From Sodiomyces alkalinus F11 (Eukaryota; Ascomycota; Sordariomycetes; Glomerellales; Plectosphaerellaceae): a stretch of DNA of 64,000 nt. Positions 22,530 through 33,949 of this stretch are shown here, piece after piece. The notes under the pieces were generated by a model. The model saw nothing but the letters and a program-made list of their open reading frames with translations. It was not told the DNA's origin and searched no databases. How positions within the stretch are numbered: the stretch's first letter is position 1; the number at the start of each line of letters is the position of its first letter. A program made the translations under genes and the position numbers. The stretch spans positions 621,649 to 685,648 of the forward strand of contig NW_021167085.1 of assembly GCF_003711515.1 (NCBI RefSeq), written 5' to 3'.

Positions 22530-25500
22530 GTATTACTTTAGGAGTTACTTATAATCGATTAGGTTTTCTTTAGGTTCCTATATATTATCGCCGTGGTCAT
22601 AGTTTTTCCACTTAATAAAATATTCGGTGCCGTTTAGCGTCTCTTAGTAATCGAGGATTCGTTCTACTTTATACACGTTACTAGTATCGACCACGATTAT
22701 ATCTTATATTATTTTTATATTCTTTAGTGCTAGTTTAAGTAGTGAAATATAGAAATTATTATATATCCTTATTATCGGAGGCAGTAATAGGATATAGTTC
22801 GTATCTGATTTTCTCTCTAGGATTTCGAATAGTCCTAGTTTTTTAAAATCTAATTTATCGCTTAGTCGTTATGTTTTTATGTTTTTACGAATAAGGTAGA
22901 CGCGGTCCCCCCTTAAAAGGGTTAGTCCTTTAATTCTTAATTAATTCGCGTACTTGCTTATTCGTGTTCTAACTATCTCGAGGTCGGTTCGTAGTTCTTT
23001 ATATAGTTCTTTTATGCTTTTAACTGTTTTTATTGCTTTTAGCGTATCTAGTCCTTCTAAGGGTTTCCTAATACTATCGGATTATATCCGTAGTTCGCTT
23101 CGAACGGTATTTTCTTTATTAACTTATTTAACGAGCTATTATATACGAATTATATAAGCAGTAAGTACTATACCTAATTATCTTACTCGTATCCTATATA
23201 GTATCAAAGGTATTGTTCTAGGATTTAGTTTATAATTTCGGTTTATCCGTCGGTTATAGGGTGAAATACTATTAAGTACTTATATTTCGCCCCTAGCTAG
23301 CTTATAACTGCTTTCCAGAAGTTATTAATAAATAATTTATCTCTATCTATAATAATCGTATATAGTATACTATAATCCCGGATTAGGCGGTCGAGGAAGA
23401 TACTAGCTAGTTCCTCTGCTATAGTGTTTTTAATATATAGAATATAAAGAGTGTATTTCGTGAATCGGTCGACGATTACGAATACGCTATTGTAGGCGAT
23501 TCTTATTACTAGATCTTTAGATATCGGAAATCCTATCACGAAGTCTATCGTGATTAACTCCTAAGGTCTATTTACTACTAGTAGTGGCTTTAGTAGTCCG
23601 TAAGGTTTATATCGGCTACTCTTTACTTTCTAGTAAATATCGTAGTTACGAATAAGGTCCCTAACTTATTCTTTAGTTCCTGTATAGCCGTATTATTATT
23701 ATAGTCGGCGGTAGGTTTTATAAACTCCTTAATATCTATATATTAGCAAGGCGTGTACTTCTTTAAACGTGGTATCGATTATCCGATTAATACTATTTAT
23801 TTCTCTGTTTTTAAGGGTAAGAGCTTCTCCTTCTTATTAGAGTATAGCTTATAGTTTAGGTGATTTATTAGGTGTTCCTGGTCGGCTAAGTGCGTCCACG
23901 CGACTATTTTCGCTTCCTTTTATATATTAAATATAGAAGTTAAATTCGGATAGGAATTCTGCCTATCGGATCTATCATTTATTAAGAACCTTAGTAATAG
24001 TGAATTACACAAGGTTCTTATAATCCGTGTAGACCTATACCGGGTGTTTTATTCCTAATAGATACGGTCTCTATTCCTTAAAGGCTTCGATAATAGCTAT
24101 TAGCTCTTTATCGTGGATCTAATAGTTAAGTTCTAGTCTACTAAGTTTCTTAGATATAAAGGCTATAGGATATAGTCTTCCTTCTACGTCGTGTTATCCG
24201 AGTTATACTCCTAGAGCCTAGTCGGATACGTCTATTTCGAGTTCGTATTCTTTATCGGGGTCTAGTATTACTAAGATAGGTTCGCTAGTAACCCTTCCTT
24301 TAAGGGCTTAGAATACATCTTCTATCCTTTCGTTCTAGTCAAAGTTAAGCCCCTTTTTAGTTACTTTAGTTAAGGGGATAGTAATCTTACTATAGTCCTT
24401 AATAAACCATTAATAGTAGTTAACGAGTCCGAGGAAAGACTAAATATCGCGAATATTCTACGGTTATAGCTACTTAGAGACGTATTAGATTTTCGCCTTA
24501 TCTATATAGATTTTATTAGGTTATATCGTATACCCTAAAAAGTTAACTTCTTACGTGTGGAATTACACCTTTCCTAGTTTAACTAGTAGGTCGGCGTCTT
24601 ATAGGAGTTATAAGATCGTGTGAATATATTATCGGTATTCTTCGAGTGTTTTAGAGAATATAAGGATATTATCTAGGTATACTATAATAACGTAGTCTAG
24701 ATACTTCCTTAGAATATCGTTAATAAGCGTTTAGAATAATACCGGCGTATTAGTTAATCTAAAGGGTATAATAAGGTATTCGAAGTACCCTTATTTTATT
24801 TAGAATACTATTTTCTACTCTTCTCCTTCCTTAATCCTAATTAAGTTATAGGCTCCTTTTAAGTCGAGTACTATAAACTATTATACTCAAACTAGCTAAT
24901 CTCGTATCTCCGAGATAAAAGGTAGTAGGTAACGGTTCTTAATAGTTATATCGTTAAGTTAATAATAGTCGATATATAGCTATAGCTTACCGTTTTTTTT
25001 TAGTATAAATAGGATAGGGTATCCTACTAATAACTATAATACTCTAATATAGCCTTTTACTAGTATTTCTTTAAGATATTCTTCTAAGGTATCTAATTCC
25101 TTTTAATTTAGTCCGTAGATTAGAAAGAATTTCGGGTATATACCCTCCTTAAGGGGTATCTCGTGATCGTAGTATCGATATTTCGGTAATCTAGTCTCTA
25201 GATTTTCGGTAAATAGCTTTCCGTATTTACGGTATTCTAGTAATACCTTAGCGAGTCTATTATAATCGCCTTCTACGAGTCCTTTCTCTACTTAGATAAT
25301 CTGATAGATTCCTTTAATAATATTTATTACGCGTCGGTTATTATACCGTCGCTATTATCTTAACGTTTTTCGGTCTTTTCTCGCTTTAGTCCCTAACTTT
25401 TAGCGGCTATTTAAGTCTTCCTAAGGCTCTTTTATTAGTAAGTCTTTCTGCTATTTTCGACGAATATTAACATCGGGTAAGGTTTCCTTTATAGTCTTCT

Positions 25501-26700
25501 ACTTACTCTTTAATCTCTATTAAAGCTAGCTAAGCTTCTAGTCTATATAAGGATTCTACTCGTTAAACTATAGCTTACTAAGGATAACGTCCTTATAGCC
25601 TATATCGTATATATCGAACTTTATTACTTTAGTCTTATTCTAAATCCTAACCTAAAGATATATAGTCTCCTAGCTAATAATAACTTCTTCTTAGGACTAG
25701 TTCTTTCCCGTATACGGAGTAATTTTATACTTATTTTCTAGGTGTTTTCTAACCTAGGGTATAAAGAACTTTCTCACGGCTACTAGTAAGATAAAGTTTC
25801 CTACTACGCCTATATCTAATAGTATATTTATCTTATATTTATCGAGTTGTATTCTAATATAGTAATACCCTATACTAGTATGTATTATAGAGTATATCTA
25901 TCGAGTACCTCTTACGTGCTCCTTATAATAGTATACTCCTAGTTTTTTACCCGTTTAGCCCGGTATTCGAGGGATATTTCTTTATCTAAGAACCTATACT
26001 AGATTAAGAGCTATTCTATCTATCGTAGGCGCTTATCGAGGGCCTAAAAGCGTGATTCCTAAGCTTCTTAGTCTTATTTTAGTTATCGGATTTTCCTAAT
26101 AGCGTGTACTATATAGCTAATAGTTTTATATTCGCTTAACTGGTATTCGTAGTAGTTATATCTAGGTGGTTAGAGGCGAATTTCGCGTCCTTTATCCTTA
26201 GTTTCCGTGATAACCTAGTCGTTACGTTATCTTTTTAAATAGACTCTATCTTCTAGGGTTTATTCTTCGTTCTATAGCTAAAAGTTATTAGCCTATTTAT
26301 ATTCCTTATACGTAGGGTATATATCCTTAATATAATTTACCTAAAGGATTAGGCTATAGCCTGGATAGTTAGCGTGTATTATCTATTCTCTTTTATATGT
26401 TTAGTACTCGGGTAGTTAATTATCCGGTCCTTATAGGCTTATTATTAGGCCGGTAAAAGTGTCTCGGTCTTCCTAAGTATAGTAAGGTCGTTAATATATA
26501 GTTTATTACTATTCTTCGCTAGTATCCGTAAATACTCTACGGTAGGCGATATTAAAGCTAAGTTTAGTAAAACGGACTTAGTAGGTTTATCTAAGGGGTT
26601 CTTCCGCGAGCTAATTAAGTATTTATAGCTAGATAGCTTCTTTTTCGATTAGCTCGGCTACTTCTATAAGTTAATACTAGAAGTTCGTGTTATTATCCGG
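22530..26700 (-). pseudogene. pol of chromovirus B (RT, RNase H, integrase, chromodomain)
   Basis: On the minus strand: RT with IVYLDNILIFSKTLEEY, whose catalytic YLDD is mutated to YLDN at 24668-24679. RNase H at about 23940-24300 has LYPIAFISKKLSRLELNY and the following HDKELIAIIEAFKE. The integrase core is an 80-codon stretch still open at 23297-23539, with VIVDRFTKYTLYILYIKNT and IIIDRDKLFINNFWKAVIS (two of the DDE aspartates). The chromodomain is at 22567-22680 (YKVERILDY, then YFIKWKNYDHGDNI). Protease should lie near 25600-26700 but was not resolved. Function is destroyed by RIP stops and the D-to-N change. Confidence 0.88.
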
Positions 26701-28273
26701 AACTCTATCGGACTCCGTTTCCTAATCTTATTCTTCGAGTTTAGCGATTTCCTCCTATACGTAATATGCATAATCTTCTTTCTTAAGTTAGTGTTTCTCT
26801 TTAGGAGTAAGTCCTACTTCCTAGAGGGCGCTAAAGCCTCCACTACTAGTATTCGTGTGGACTTCCTATTTCTTCTAGATCTCTAAGATCTGCTTCCGTC
26901 TTTTAGCTTCTTTTTTCGTCTATCCGTGTTCTTAAAGGATTTCTACGGTAGTTTATAAAGCTAGTCTATTATTATCCTAGTCGGGGATTTTAAGGCTATA
27001 GTCGTTATCGTACTCGTTACTAGATACTATAGCGAGTATCCTCTAGGGTCTTTTAGGGTAGTATCTAGCTCTATCCTTAGCTAATTAGTATACTAGATAA
27101 TAGTTATCGTAGTAGGTTATCTAAGAGAGGTTAGTGTATAGTATTTCGTCCCTATAAATTTCTAGGTATCTAATAGCGTTAATTTCCTTCTAGGGTTTCT
27201 CTCTTCTAATCGTATTAGCCTATTATTACGATTATTCTCTCTTAGGCTATTAGTAATTACGCGTAAAGTGGCCTATTTTATCGTAATTATAGTATTTAAC
27301 TTTACTTATATCTTTCCTGCCCTGCTTATTATTTTATCGGTTAATATTATTAAGCTTTATAGAACTACTATAGTACCTATATAAGATACCCCCGAGTTAG
27401 CGTAGGTATAGCTACTTCCTCCTAGTATTAGCTTAGTTCCTCCTATAGTAAGTAGTGTGTATCGTAGTATTCGAGTTCTAGTGTTTCTCTATTCGTCGTT
27501 TAAATTATCGGTTATTAATCCGAATAGCTATAGCTATAAATATACTAAAATCGTTTAGGCGGTTAAGTTTATATAGTTCGTCCTTAACTTTATCTTTAAG
27601 TCTATAATAGTATTAGTCTATAAGGGGTTTATTATTATAGTTAAGCTTTAAGACGATTCATTAAAACTTAGCGGTATAGTCGGCTACCGACTTAGTCTAT
27701 TAAAGCTTTTTAAGTTATTAGGTAGCGACCCTCTTCTTATCGGGTTACCTAAAGATACCGCTGAGTCGCTAAGCGAAGACCTTAAAGTCGCCGAAAATAG
27801 CCGTAGTCTTATCCTCCCTCTTAGTAGGATCGTTAAGGTACTCTAAATAGTCCTTATAGATAGGCTTAAACTATCTATAGGCGTCTCCTATAAGGAGTAC
27901 TATAACGCAGAGAACTTTCGCCTCTTCCGTGTTAAGAGTATCCCTATAGAATAAGAAATACCCCCGGAGATAGGTTAGGAAGCCTTATAGCTATCCTCGA
28001 GTCCTATCGTACTTAGGTGGCTCTAGGTACTTATATCTTAGGTTACTAGGACCTGGTGCCTTAATCTAAGCTCGGAGTTACTGGTTCTCTTAGTGGAGTT
28101 ACGTAATTTAATTACGTATAGCTTATATCGGGTCGGCGGCCACGGTAGCCGTTGTTCTAGCGTTACTAGTAGCGTTACCCGTAGTATTAGCGTTATTCGA
28201 TATATTACCTTTTATTAAAAGAGTACTACTTATTAGGTGTTAAGGTCTACTTACCGAATAGGATCGATTAAAA
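26701..28273 (-). pseudogene. gag and leader of chromovirus B
   Basis: Capsid region upstream of pol. The zinc knuckle is visible at about 27250-27300 as VKYYNYDKIGHFTRNY, where the CCHC cysteines now read Tyr because TGY became TAY. The N-terminal and leader part (about 27950-28273) is matched in reverse orientation at 38537-38873. The sequence next to the 5' LTR (TTTTAATCGATCC on the minus strand) occupies the primer-binding position. Confidence 0.75.
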
Positions 28274-28807
28274 TATTTCGATAGCTTCCGGTCCTTTATA
28301 GTATAGCGGATGATAGGGGACTAACGTCGAGGTTTTAGTTTAAAATAAGAAGAGGATATTAACTAAAGAGCAGTAACTATTATTCGTAGTGGTCTAGTCT
28401 TAGTTATATCGTAAAGACTAGGCTTCTTCTTTATAAGGTAGGTTTAAGCGTAGAATAGTAGTCTAGGTGAAGACTTAGATTAATCGATACCTTATTCTCT
28501 AATAGAAGCAAGGCCTAGAATACTCTAGTATATATATCCACGAGATCACGAACGCCCTGGTGATCCCTTAGCCTAGGATCATACTAGATCACTTCCTTAG
28601 CTAAGTGATCGTTAGTAATCCTAGTAATCCGTCTATACTAGTATATTCCTTATACTAGTACCGGGCGTGCTAGTCTATCTTCCTTAGTTATCTATCTCGT
28701 GACTTAACACGTGATATTATCCTGAGTTATCCTCTGGTTATATCCTGGTACGTTGCATACTAGTGTATCCCTCGTGCTGGTGCATATTGGGCCTGTTAGC
28801 CGTAACA
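28274..28807 (-). repeat. 5' LTR of chromovirus B
   Basis: 534 bp, paired with 21239-21772. It ends CGTAACA at 28807, where the final CA has escaped RIP. Confidence 0.92.
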
Positions 28808-28812
28808 ATCCG
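28808..28812. repeat. target-site duplication ATCCG, right of B
   Basis: It matches 21234-21238 exactly. Confidence 0.9.
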
Positions 28813-31400
28813 CTATTAATAACTAGTAGAAGACCGGTAACAAAGTCGATAGATATTTCTTAGAACGGTCGGCGTGGGATAGGTAAGCTCTGTATTATGC
28901 TATATAGTTTATAGTACGGGGCCTTTATACGCTCCTATATAAGATAACTAGGGATAAACTTCTTAATATCGCGTTATAAGTAGTCCTAGTAGTAGACGTC
29001 TCGAATACGTCGTATAGTCTTAGCGATGCCTGGATAATTAGCGGTTAGACTATTATAGAAAGCCTATAAGATAGTATCTCGTAAACCCGAATAGCTAGAG
29101 ACGTAAAGACGAATCTTAAAATAGAGGACCCTATCGTTATCCTCGGACCACGGGTTTCGTGAAGCTAGGCCGGGCGGTTCTATAATAGCGAGTTTATTAT
29201 AAAAAGGATCCTCCTTTTATGCCTTAACGACCTAAGACCGTAGGTCGATTTATAGTTAGCTATCGTCGGCGCCTATATTAGCGATAAGACGCTAGGGTAT
29301 ATATATAGTTAATATACCGAGGGCGAATTTATAAGTAAACGCTTTTACTAGCTTAGCGCGTTCGGCGTTTAGGGCCGCGGTATCGGGTACGAACTAGGGT
29401 TTACGGGATAGACTATCGACCGGATTATAGATACCCGGTCGATACTTAATCTCGAAATCGTAGGCGGCTAGTTCCTTAAGCTATCGTGTATATTAGGCTT
29501 TAATACGTTATTTATTTAAGAGATAGCGGTAATTAAGATAGTCCGTTAAGACTTCGATATAAAACCGACTATAGACTATATAATAGCACTAAGTGCGGAA
29601 AGCTTCGTATATAGCTATTAATTCGGTGTCCAGCGTCGTGTAACTTAACTTAGCTCCCTTAAGCTTACGCGAAAAGAAGGTAATTAGGTTCTAACGGCTA
29701 TTCTCTAATTAACTAATCACTGCTCCTAAGGCGACGGCAGAGGTATCTAGCTTAACGCGTATAGGAAGAGCTGGATCGAAGTGCCTTAGGACGGGCGTAT
29801 CTTAGGACTGGTTATAGAGTTCGACGAACGTAGCTAGTTAGTTATTAGTTAAAGTAAAGGTGCCGGTTAGCCTATCGCCTTTTAATAAGTCTATAAGGGA
29901 TACGATAATCTTAGAGTAGTTTTTAATAAATTAGCGGTAAAAACCTGTAAAGCCTAAGAAGACTTAAATCTTACGTATCGTATTAGGGGGTTCTTAGTCT
30001 CGGATTACCTTAACACGAGCGGGGTCTATATAAATACCGGTTAGACTGCAGATAAATCTAAGAAACTCGACTTCGGATATCTCGAAGATATATTTTTCTG
30101 GGTTTATAAATAGGGACTATTCTCTAAGACGTTATAACACCTAACGGATATATAGTCGGTGGGTAGTTATATCCGAACTATAAATCAAAATATCGTTAAG
30201 GTAAATAATATAAATAGTATCTACTAGACTAGCTAAGGTATTATTAATATACTTCTGGAAACTAGTAGGTGTATTATAGAGGCTAAATAGTATAATAAGA
30301 TATTCAAAATAGCTGTATTTTATTCGGAACGCCGTCTTCTATTCGTCGCCTTCCCGTATTCGTAGGCGATAGTATGTATCTTTAAGGCCTAATTTTATAT
30401 AGATAGTAGAAGAGGCTAATCGATCCAAAATCTTATAGATTAGGGGTAACGGCGTATAGTCTTTACGTGTAACACGGTTAAGTGCCCGGTAGTTAACGTA
30501 GAGTCGAAGTTTACCTCCCTTTTTTAGTATAAATAAAACAGGCGCGCCCGTGGGGCTACTAGATAATCTAATCCACCCTTTCTCGGTGGCCTTATAGATA
30601 TATTATCCTAAGACTGCTAGTTCCGCTACGGCTAACGAGTAGCTTGGTCTAGGGGGTGGCGTTTTATTATCGTATAGCTTAATAGGGTGGTCCTACTTAT
30701 AGTGGCCTGGTAGTTAGCTAGCTTATACAACGTTAAAAACATCTACGTAATTAAGGTATTAGGGGGGTAGTTATACTAATAACCGCGTTAGACGAGGCCC
30801 TTTTTCTTATACGTCTATATAACCTAATTATAACGTCGACCCTTTAAAAGGTTTATCGGTGGTTAGCGTTAAAATAGCGATTAACTCCTGTGCGGTCTTC
30901 TTTAATTGCTTCCTTAAATTAACTAGAGCTAATTCGTGTCGTTTAATTCGATATATCTAGCTACTATCTCGCTAGTTAATAGTTAGGTTAACTATAGAGA
31001 GCCACGACTATCTAAGGATAATTCGCGGCCCCTTAGGGTTAAGGTCTAACACGTGAAATTCGGTTCGGCGTATCTTAATATATCCCTAACTATCGGTTAA
31101 CCGGAGAAGGCCAGCTATTATTCCATAGGTGGATATAGTCCTATTCTTTATTAACCAGGAAACCTAGCGTAAAGGCCTATCCGATATCTATCCTTCCCGT
31201 AAAGTAGATCCATCCACGACGTTTATATCCGCTCCTTTATCGAGGATAGCCGTGGTATAGACCCACCGCCCGCCTTACCTTAACGCTATAGGAGCTTCGA
31301 TTAGCCTATAGCCTAAGGGCTTAGTATAAGGCGGGGCGTTTTCCTATTATTAAGACTAGTTATTAGATTAGGTATAACTAATACTTAACCGTGTGCCGGC
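28813..31400 (-). pseudogene. 5' part of pol of chromovirus A (RT, RNase H, integrase N-terminal half)
   Basis: On the minus strand, RT occupies about 30150-30600, including FRIKYSYFEYLIILFSL and IIYLNDILIYSS; the catalytic YLDD reads YLND at 30192-30203. RNase H follows leftward (FLGFTGFYR near 29930, then LDTSAVALGAVIS near 29740). The integrase zinc region and first catalytic Asp are at about 28830-29010 (YYQDYL, IKKFIPSYLI and IDFVTGLLLVIN), directly before the B insertion point. The frame resumes at 21233 on the other side of B with the next integrase residues, which confirms that B split one gene. Confidence 0.88.
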
Positions 31401-32897
31401 CACGGGTTATCGGTTAGGGTTTAAGGTAAAGGTATTAGAACCGCTATTACTATCCTTTAGTTCCGGGTAATTATTACGAAGATATCCTTTTTAGTAATAG
31501 TGGTAGCACTCTATATCCGCTAAATAGCGTCTTTTCGGTTAGTTCGGGGTTATCTCTTATCTAGCGGGGGTTTACGTATCTTCTAGGGATAGGCTTCTCT
31601 TAGAACTGCTACCGGCTTAGTTTATAACTGCCGAACGGTTAGACCGCCGTGATTACGAAGCCGATACCTTATCCTTATCTTCCGCCGTGTCTTTATTTCG
31701 AAGTATCTTAGCCTTCCGTGCTATCGAATAAAGTTCGGTATAAGTTTTAGGGGGTCTCTTAGCGATTATATAGTCGCGAATAGGCCGTTATAGCTTAACG
31801 ATTATAAGCTATATACGCTAGTTATCTTTAATAGGTATTAGAATCTTATTAAAGAATCGATTAATCCGGTTAAGGAAGTAGTTATATTTCTCCTTATCTC
31901 TCTGCTTAGTGGAGTCACTAAATAGTTAGTCCGCGGCAGTTAACGTGCGGGTGTTATCGTCGACGATCTATCCCGAAAGGAAGTTCTTTATTTCCTACCA
32001 CGTCGCTATAGAAGCTCTAGGCGTAGTAATTAACCGTTATTAGGCACGCTACCGCGACCTAATAGCCTAAGGAAGAGCGTTATTAGCGAAATACACTTTC
32101 GTTTTATCGTTCTGAAAATTACTAGAATCGAGGTAAAAACGCTCTTCTAAGTCCTCGATAAACGTTTAGTACTAATCCTAGGATTAGCTATCCTATTTAG
32201 GGATAGGGTAGTCTATCTTAGCCTAGTCGTTACGGGTTAGTGGTTAGTTACCCGGGTCTTATAGTATATCCGCGGTATTACCACTATCTTATAGAGCTTA
32301 GAGTTATCCGGCTAGGTGGTATCGCTCCTAGTCTAACCTAAAAGCTTCAACCTATTCTCGTAACTATACCACCATTAAATAACTAACGCCCGTGGTAGTA
32401 TTAGGGGGGCGACGTCTAGTATCCGATACCGATCGGGCGGGTCTATTCACCGATAGTCTATAACAAGGCGGAATATATAGCCGGGTTATCCGAGGTTAAT
32501 CGGTGGTTATTTCCGCGGTAAAGGTCTATAAGGTAGGCTTAAAAGAGATAGGTACTATAGGGGGGGTCCGCTCTATAGCGCTTAGGTTCTTAGTTCCCAG
32601 AGCGGCACTAATAAGTGCCTTAGCACTATAATTTACGGTAAGCTAAGGGTCGGCCACCTATTAGGCTATTCGAGGTATACTGCCTTACTCGGCGTGTAGC
32701 TTGTTCTGCTCTTACGGCTACGGCTAAGGATTTACCTCGCTATTACGGCTAGGCTCGGTATCTCCTATCTCGAACTCCGGGAGTAGTTAGTACGGTGACG
32801 ATATAACGAGAATAACTAATTAGTTCTCCGTTTAGGTAGGTAGGGCAGAAACTTTACACCGGTCTATATACCTGGGTAAGGTAGAGAACGAATAAAA
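31401..32897 (-). pseudogene. gag and leader of chromovirus A
   Basis: The zinc knuckle at about 31440-31500 reads CYHYY, one stop, then KGYLRNNYP, i.e. a CCHC motif with Cys and His turned to Tyr. Upstream to 32850 is the capsid region, readable only in pieces. The sequence beside the 5' LTR (TTTTATTCGTTCTCTACC on the minus strand) is at the primer-binding position. Confidence 0.65.
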
Positions 32898-33320
32898 TAT
32901 TTAAGGTGTCTTCGTATAGAGTAGTATAATAGTGATTAACCGACACGTCCTAAGTGAATAGTGGTTCGTTTATAGGTAAGGGGTCTTAGAATACTTAGAT
33001 TATTCGTTACCCGCCTTAAGAAAGAGGTCNNNNNNNNNNCTAAGGCGCTCCTTTTATAGCTATCCGGGGTCTAACTAGAATCCTCCTATCTCTCCCCGGC
33101 TAACTCCCTTAATATAAGACTATCACACCTAATATCTTAACCTTTATCCTCCTATTAACTCCTAGTGGTCCTACCTCTAACTTCCGGTGGTCTAATATCT
33201 AGGAATCTGGATATAGCCTCGGCCCTTCTAGGTTATAGTAATATCCCTCGTGGATACTATCTCTTAGCTAGATAATAGCGAGACTATAGCGACGACCTAT
33301 TAATTCTAGGTATACCTGCT
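32898..33320 (-). repeat. 5' LTR of chromovirus A, truncated
   Basis: It matches 17297-17720 or so, then stops at the TGTTATGG start of a B-type LTR at 33321. It contains the assembly gap at 33030-33039. Confidence 0.8.
33030..33039. other. assembly gap (10 N)
   Basis: Ten N between AAAGAGGTC and CTAAGGCGC. The intact LTR copy at 17297 has only one base (C) between these flanks. Confidence 0.97.
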
Positions 33321-33844
33321 TGTTATGGCCAACGAACCTAACATGCATAAAGGATACACAGGCGGCATGCCAGGGCATAACTAAAAGATAACTCAGGGAG
33401 AAGTCACGTGTCAGGCCACATGATACAAGGAAAGGATACTTTAGTATATAAGGAGTGTTCACTAAAGGCCGGGTAAGTAAGAGTAAATAATATAGGGAGT
33501 GATTACTAAGGGCCGGGTAAGCAAAAGTGAATAATATAGGGAGTAATCACTGAAGGCCTAGTAAGTAAGAGTGAATAACCCTATATATACCTTAGTATTC
33601 TAGGCCTTACTTCTACTAGAGAATAAGACATCGTTTAATCTAAGTCTTTACCTGGACTACTATTCTACGCTTGAACCTACCTTATAAAGAAGACGCCTAG
33701 TCTTTACGACGTAACTACGACTAGACCACTACGAACGATAGTTACTACTCTTTAGTTAACATCCTCTTCTTATTTTAAACTAAAACCTCGACGCTAGTCC
33801 CCTATCGTCCGCTATACTATAGAGAACCGGAAGCCGTCGTAACA
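33321..33844 (+). repeat. B-type LTR, plus orientation
   Basis: It runs from TGTTATGGCC to CGTAACA, 524 bp, and is related to the reverse complement of the LTRs of B. The right two-thirds matches well (for example AGACGCCTAGTCTTTACG). The first 120 bases are divergent and retain many CpA/TpG. No element B interior follows it; LINE I abuts directly. The 5 flanking bases (CTGCT and CGGCC) do not match. Confidence 0.8.
33452..33590. repeat. three tandem units of about 48 bp in a B-type LTR
   Basis: The units share RTGAATAATATAGGGAGT and AAGGCCGGGTAAG. They are absent from the LTRs of element B itself. Confidence 0.75.
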
Positions 33845-33949
33845 CGGCCTCTTTTTTTTTCCTCCTCTTCGTAGTTCTATAGGGTTTTCTAGTCTTAAAT
33901 AAGGGCTTTATTTACCCGGCGTTTTAGGTGGCTAAGGGTAACTAAGCTA

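Larger units (their letters stand above)
21239..28807 (-). mobile_element. chromovirus B (Ty3/gypsy), complete, 7569 bp
   Basis: Both LTRs are 534 bp (21239-21772 and 28274-28807), with RIP-altered TGTTA...TAACA ends and a perfect 5-bp target duplication (ATCCG). The internal part on the minus strand reads gag, RT, RNase H, integrase and chromodomain from right to left, with an opposite-strand frame beside the left LTR. A purine-rich tract (AGAAGAGGGGAGG on the minus strand) abuts the 3' LTR at 21773-21790. It was inserted into A after A had integrated. Confidence 0.93.
17297..33320 (-). mobile_element. chromovirus A (Ty3/gypsy), split by chromovirus B
   Basis: LTR retrotransposon on the minus strand. 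The left LTR is 17297-18103; the right (5') LTR starts at 32898 and is cut at 33320 by a B-type LTR. Between them, from right to left, are gag, protease, RT, RNase H, integrase and a chromodomain, then an opposite-strand frame next to the left LTR. A pyrimidine-rich CCCCTCC at 18104, just inside the left LTR, is the polypurine tract seen from the other strand. Element B (21239-28807) interrupts the integrase. The right target-site duplication of A is not visible because that LTR is truncated. Confidence 0.85.

Noticed and set aside
33268..33462. 64-codon minus-strand open stretch.
   Set aside because: It spans the junction of the LTR of A and the B-type LTR, so it cannot be one ancestral gene.
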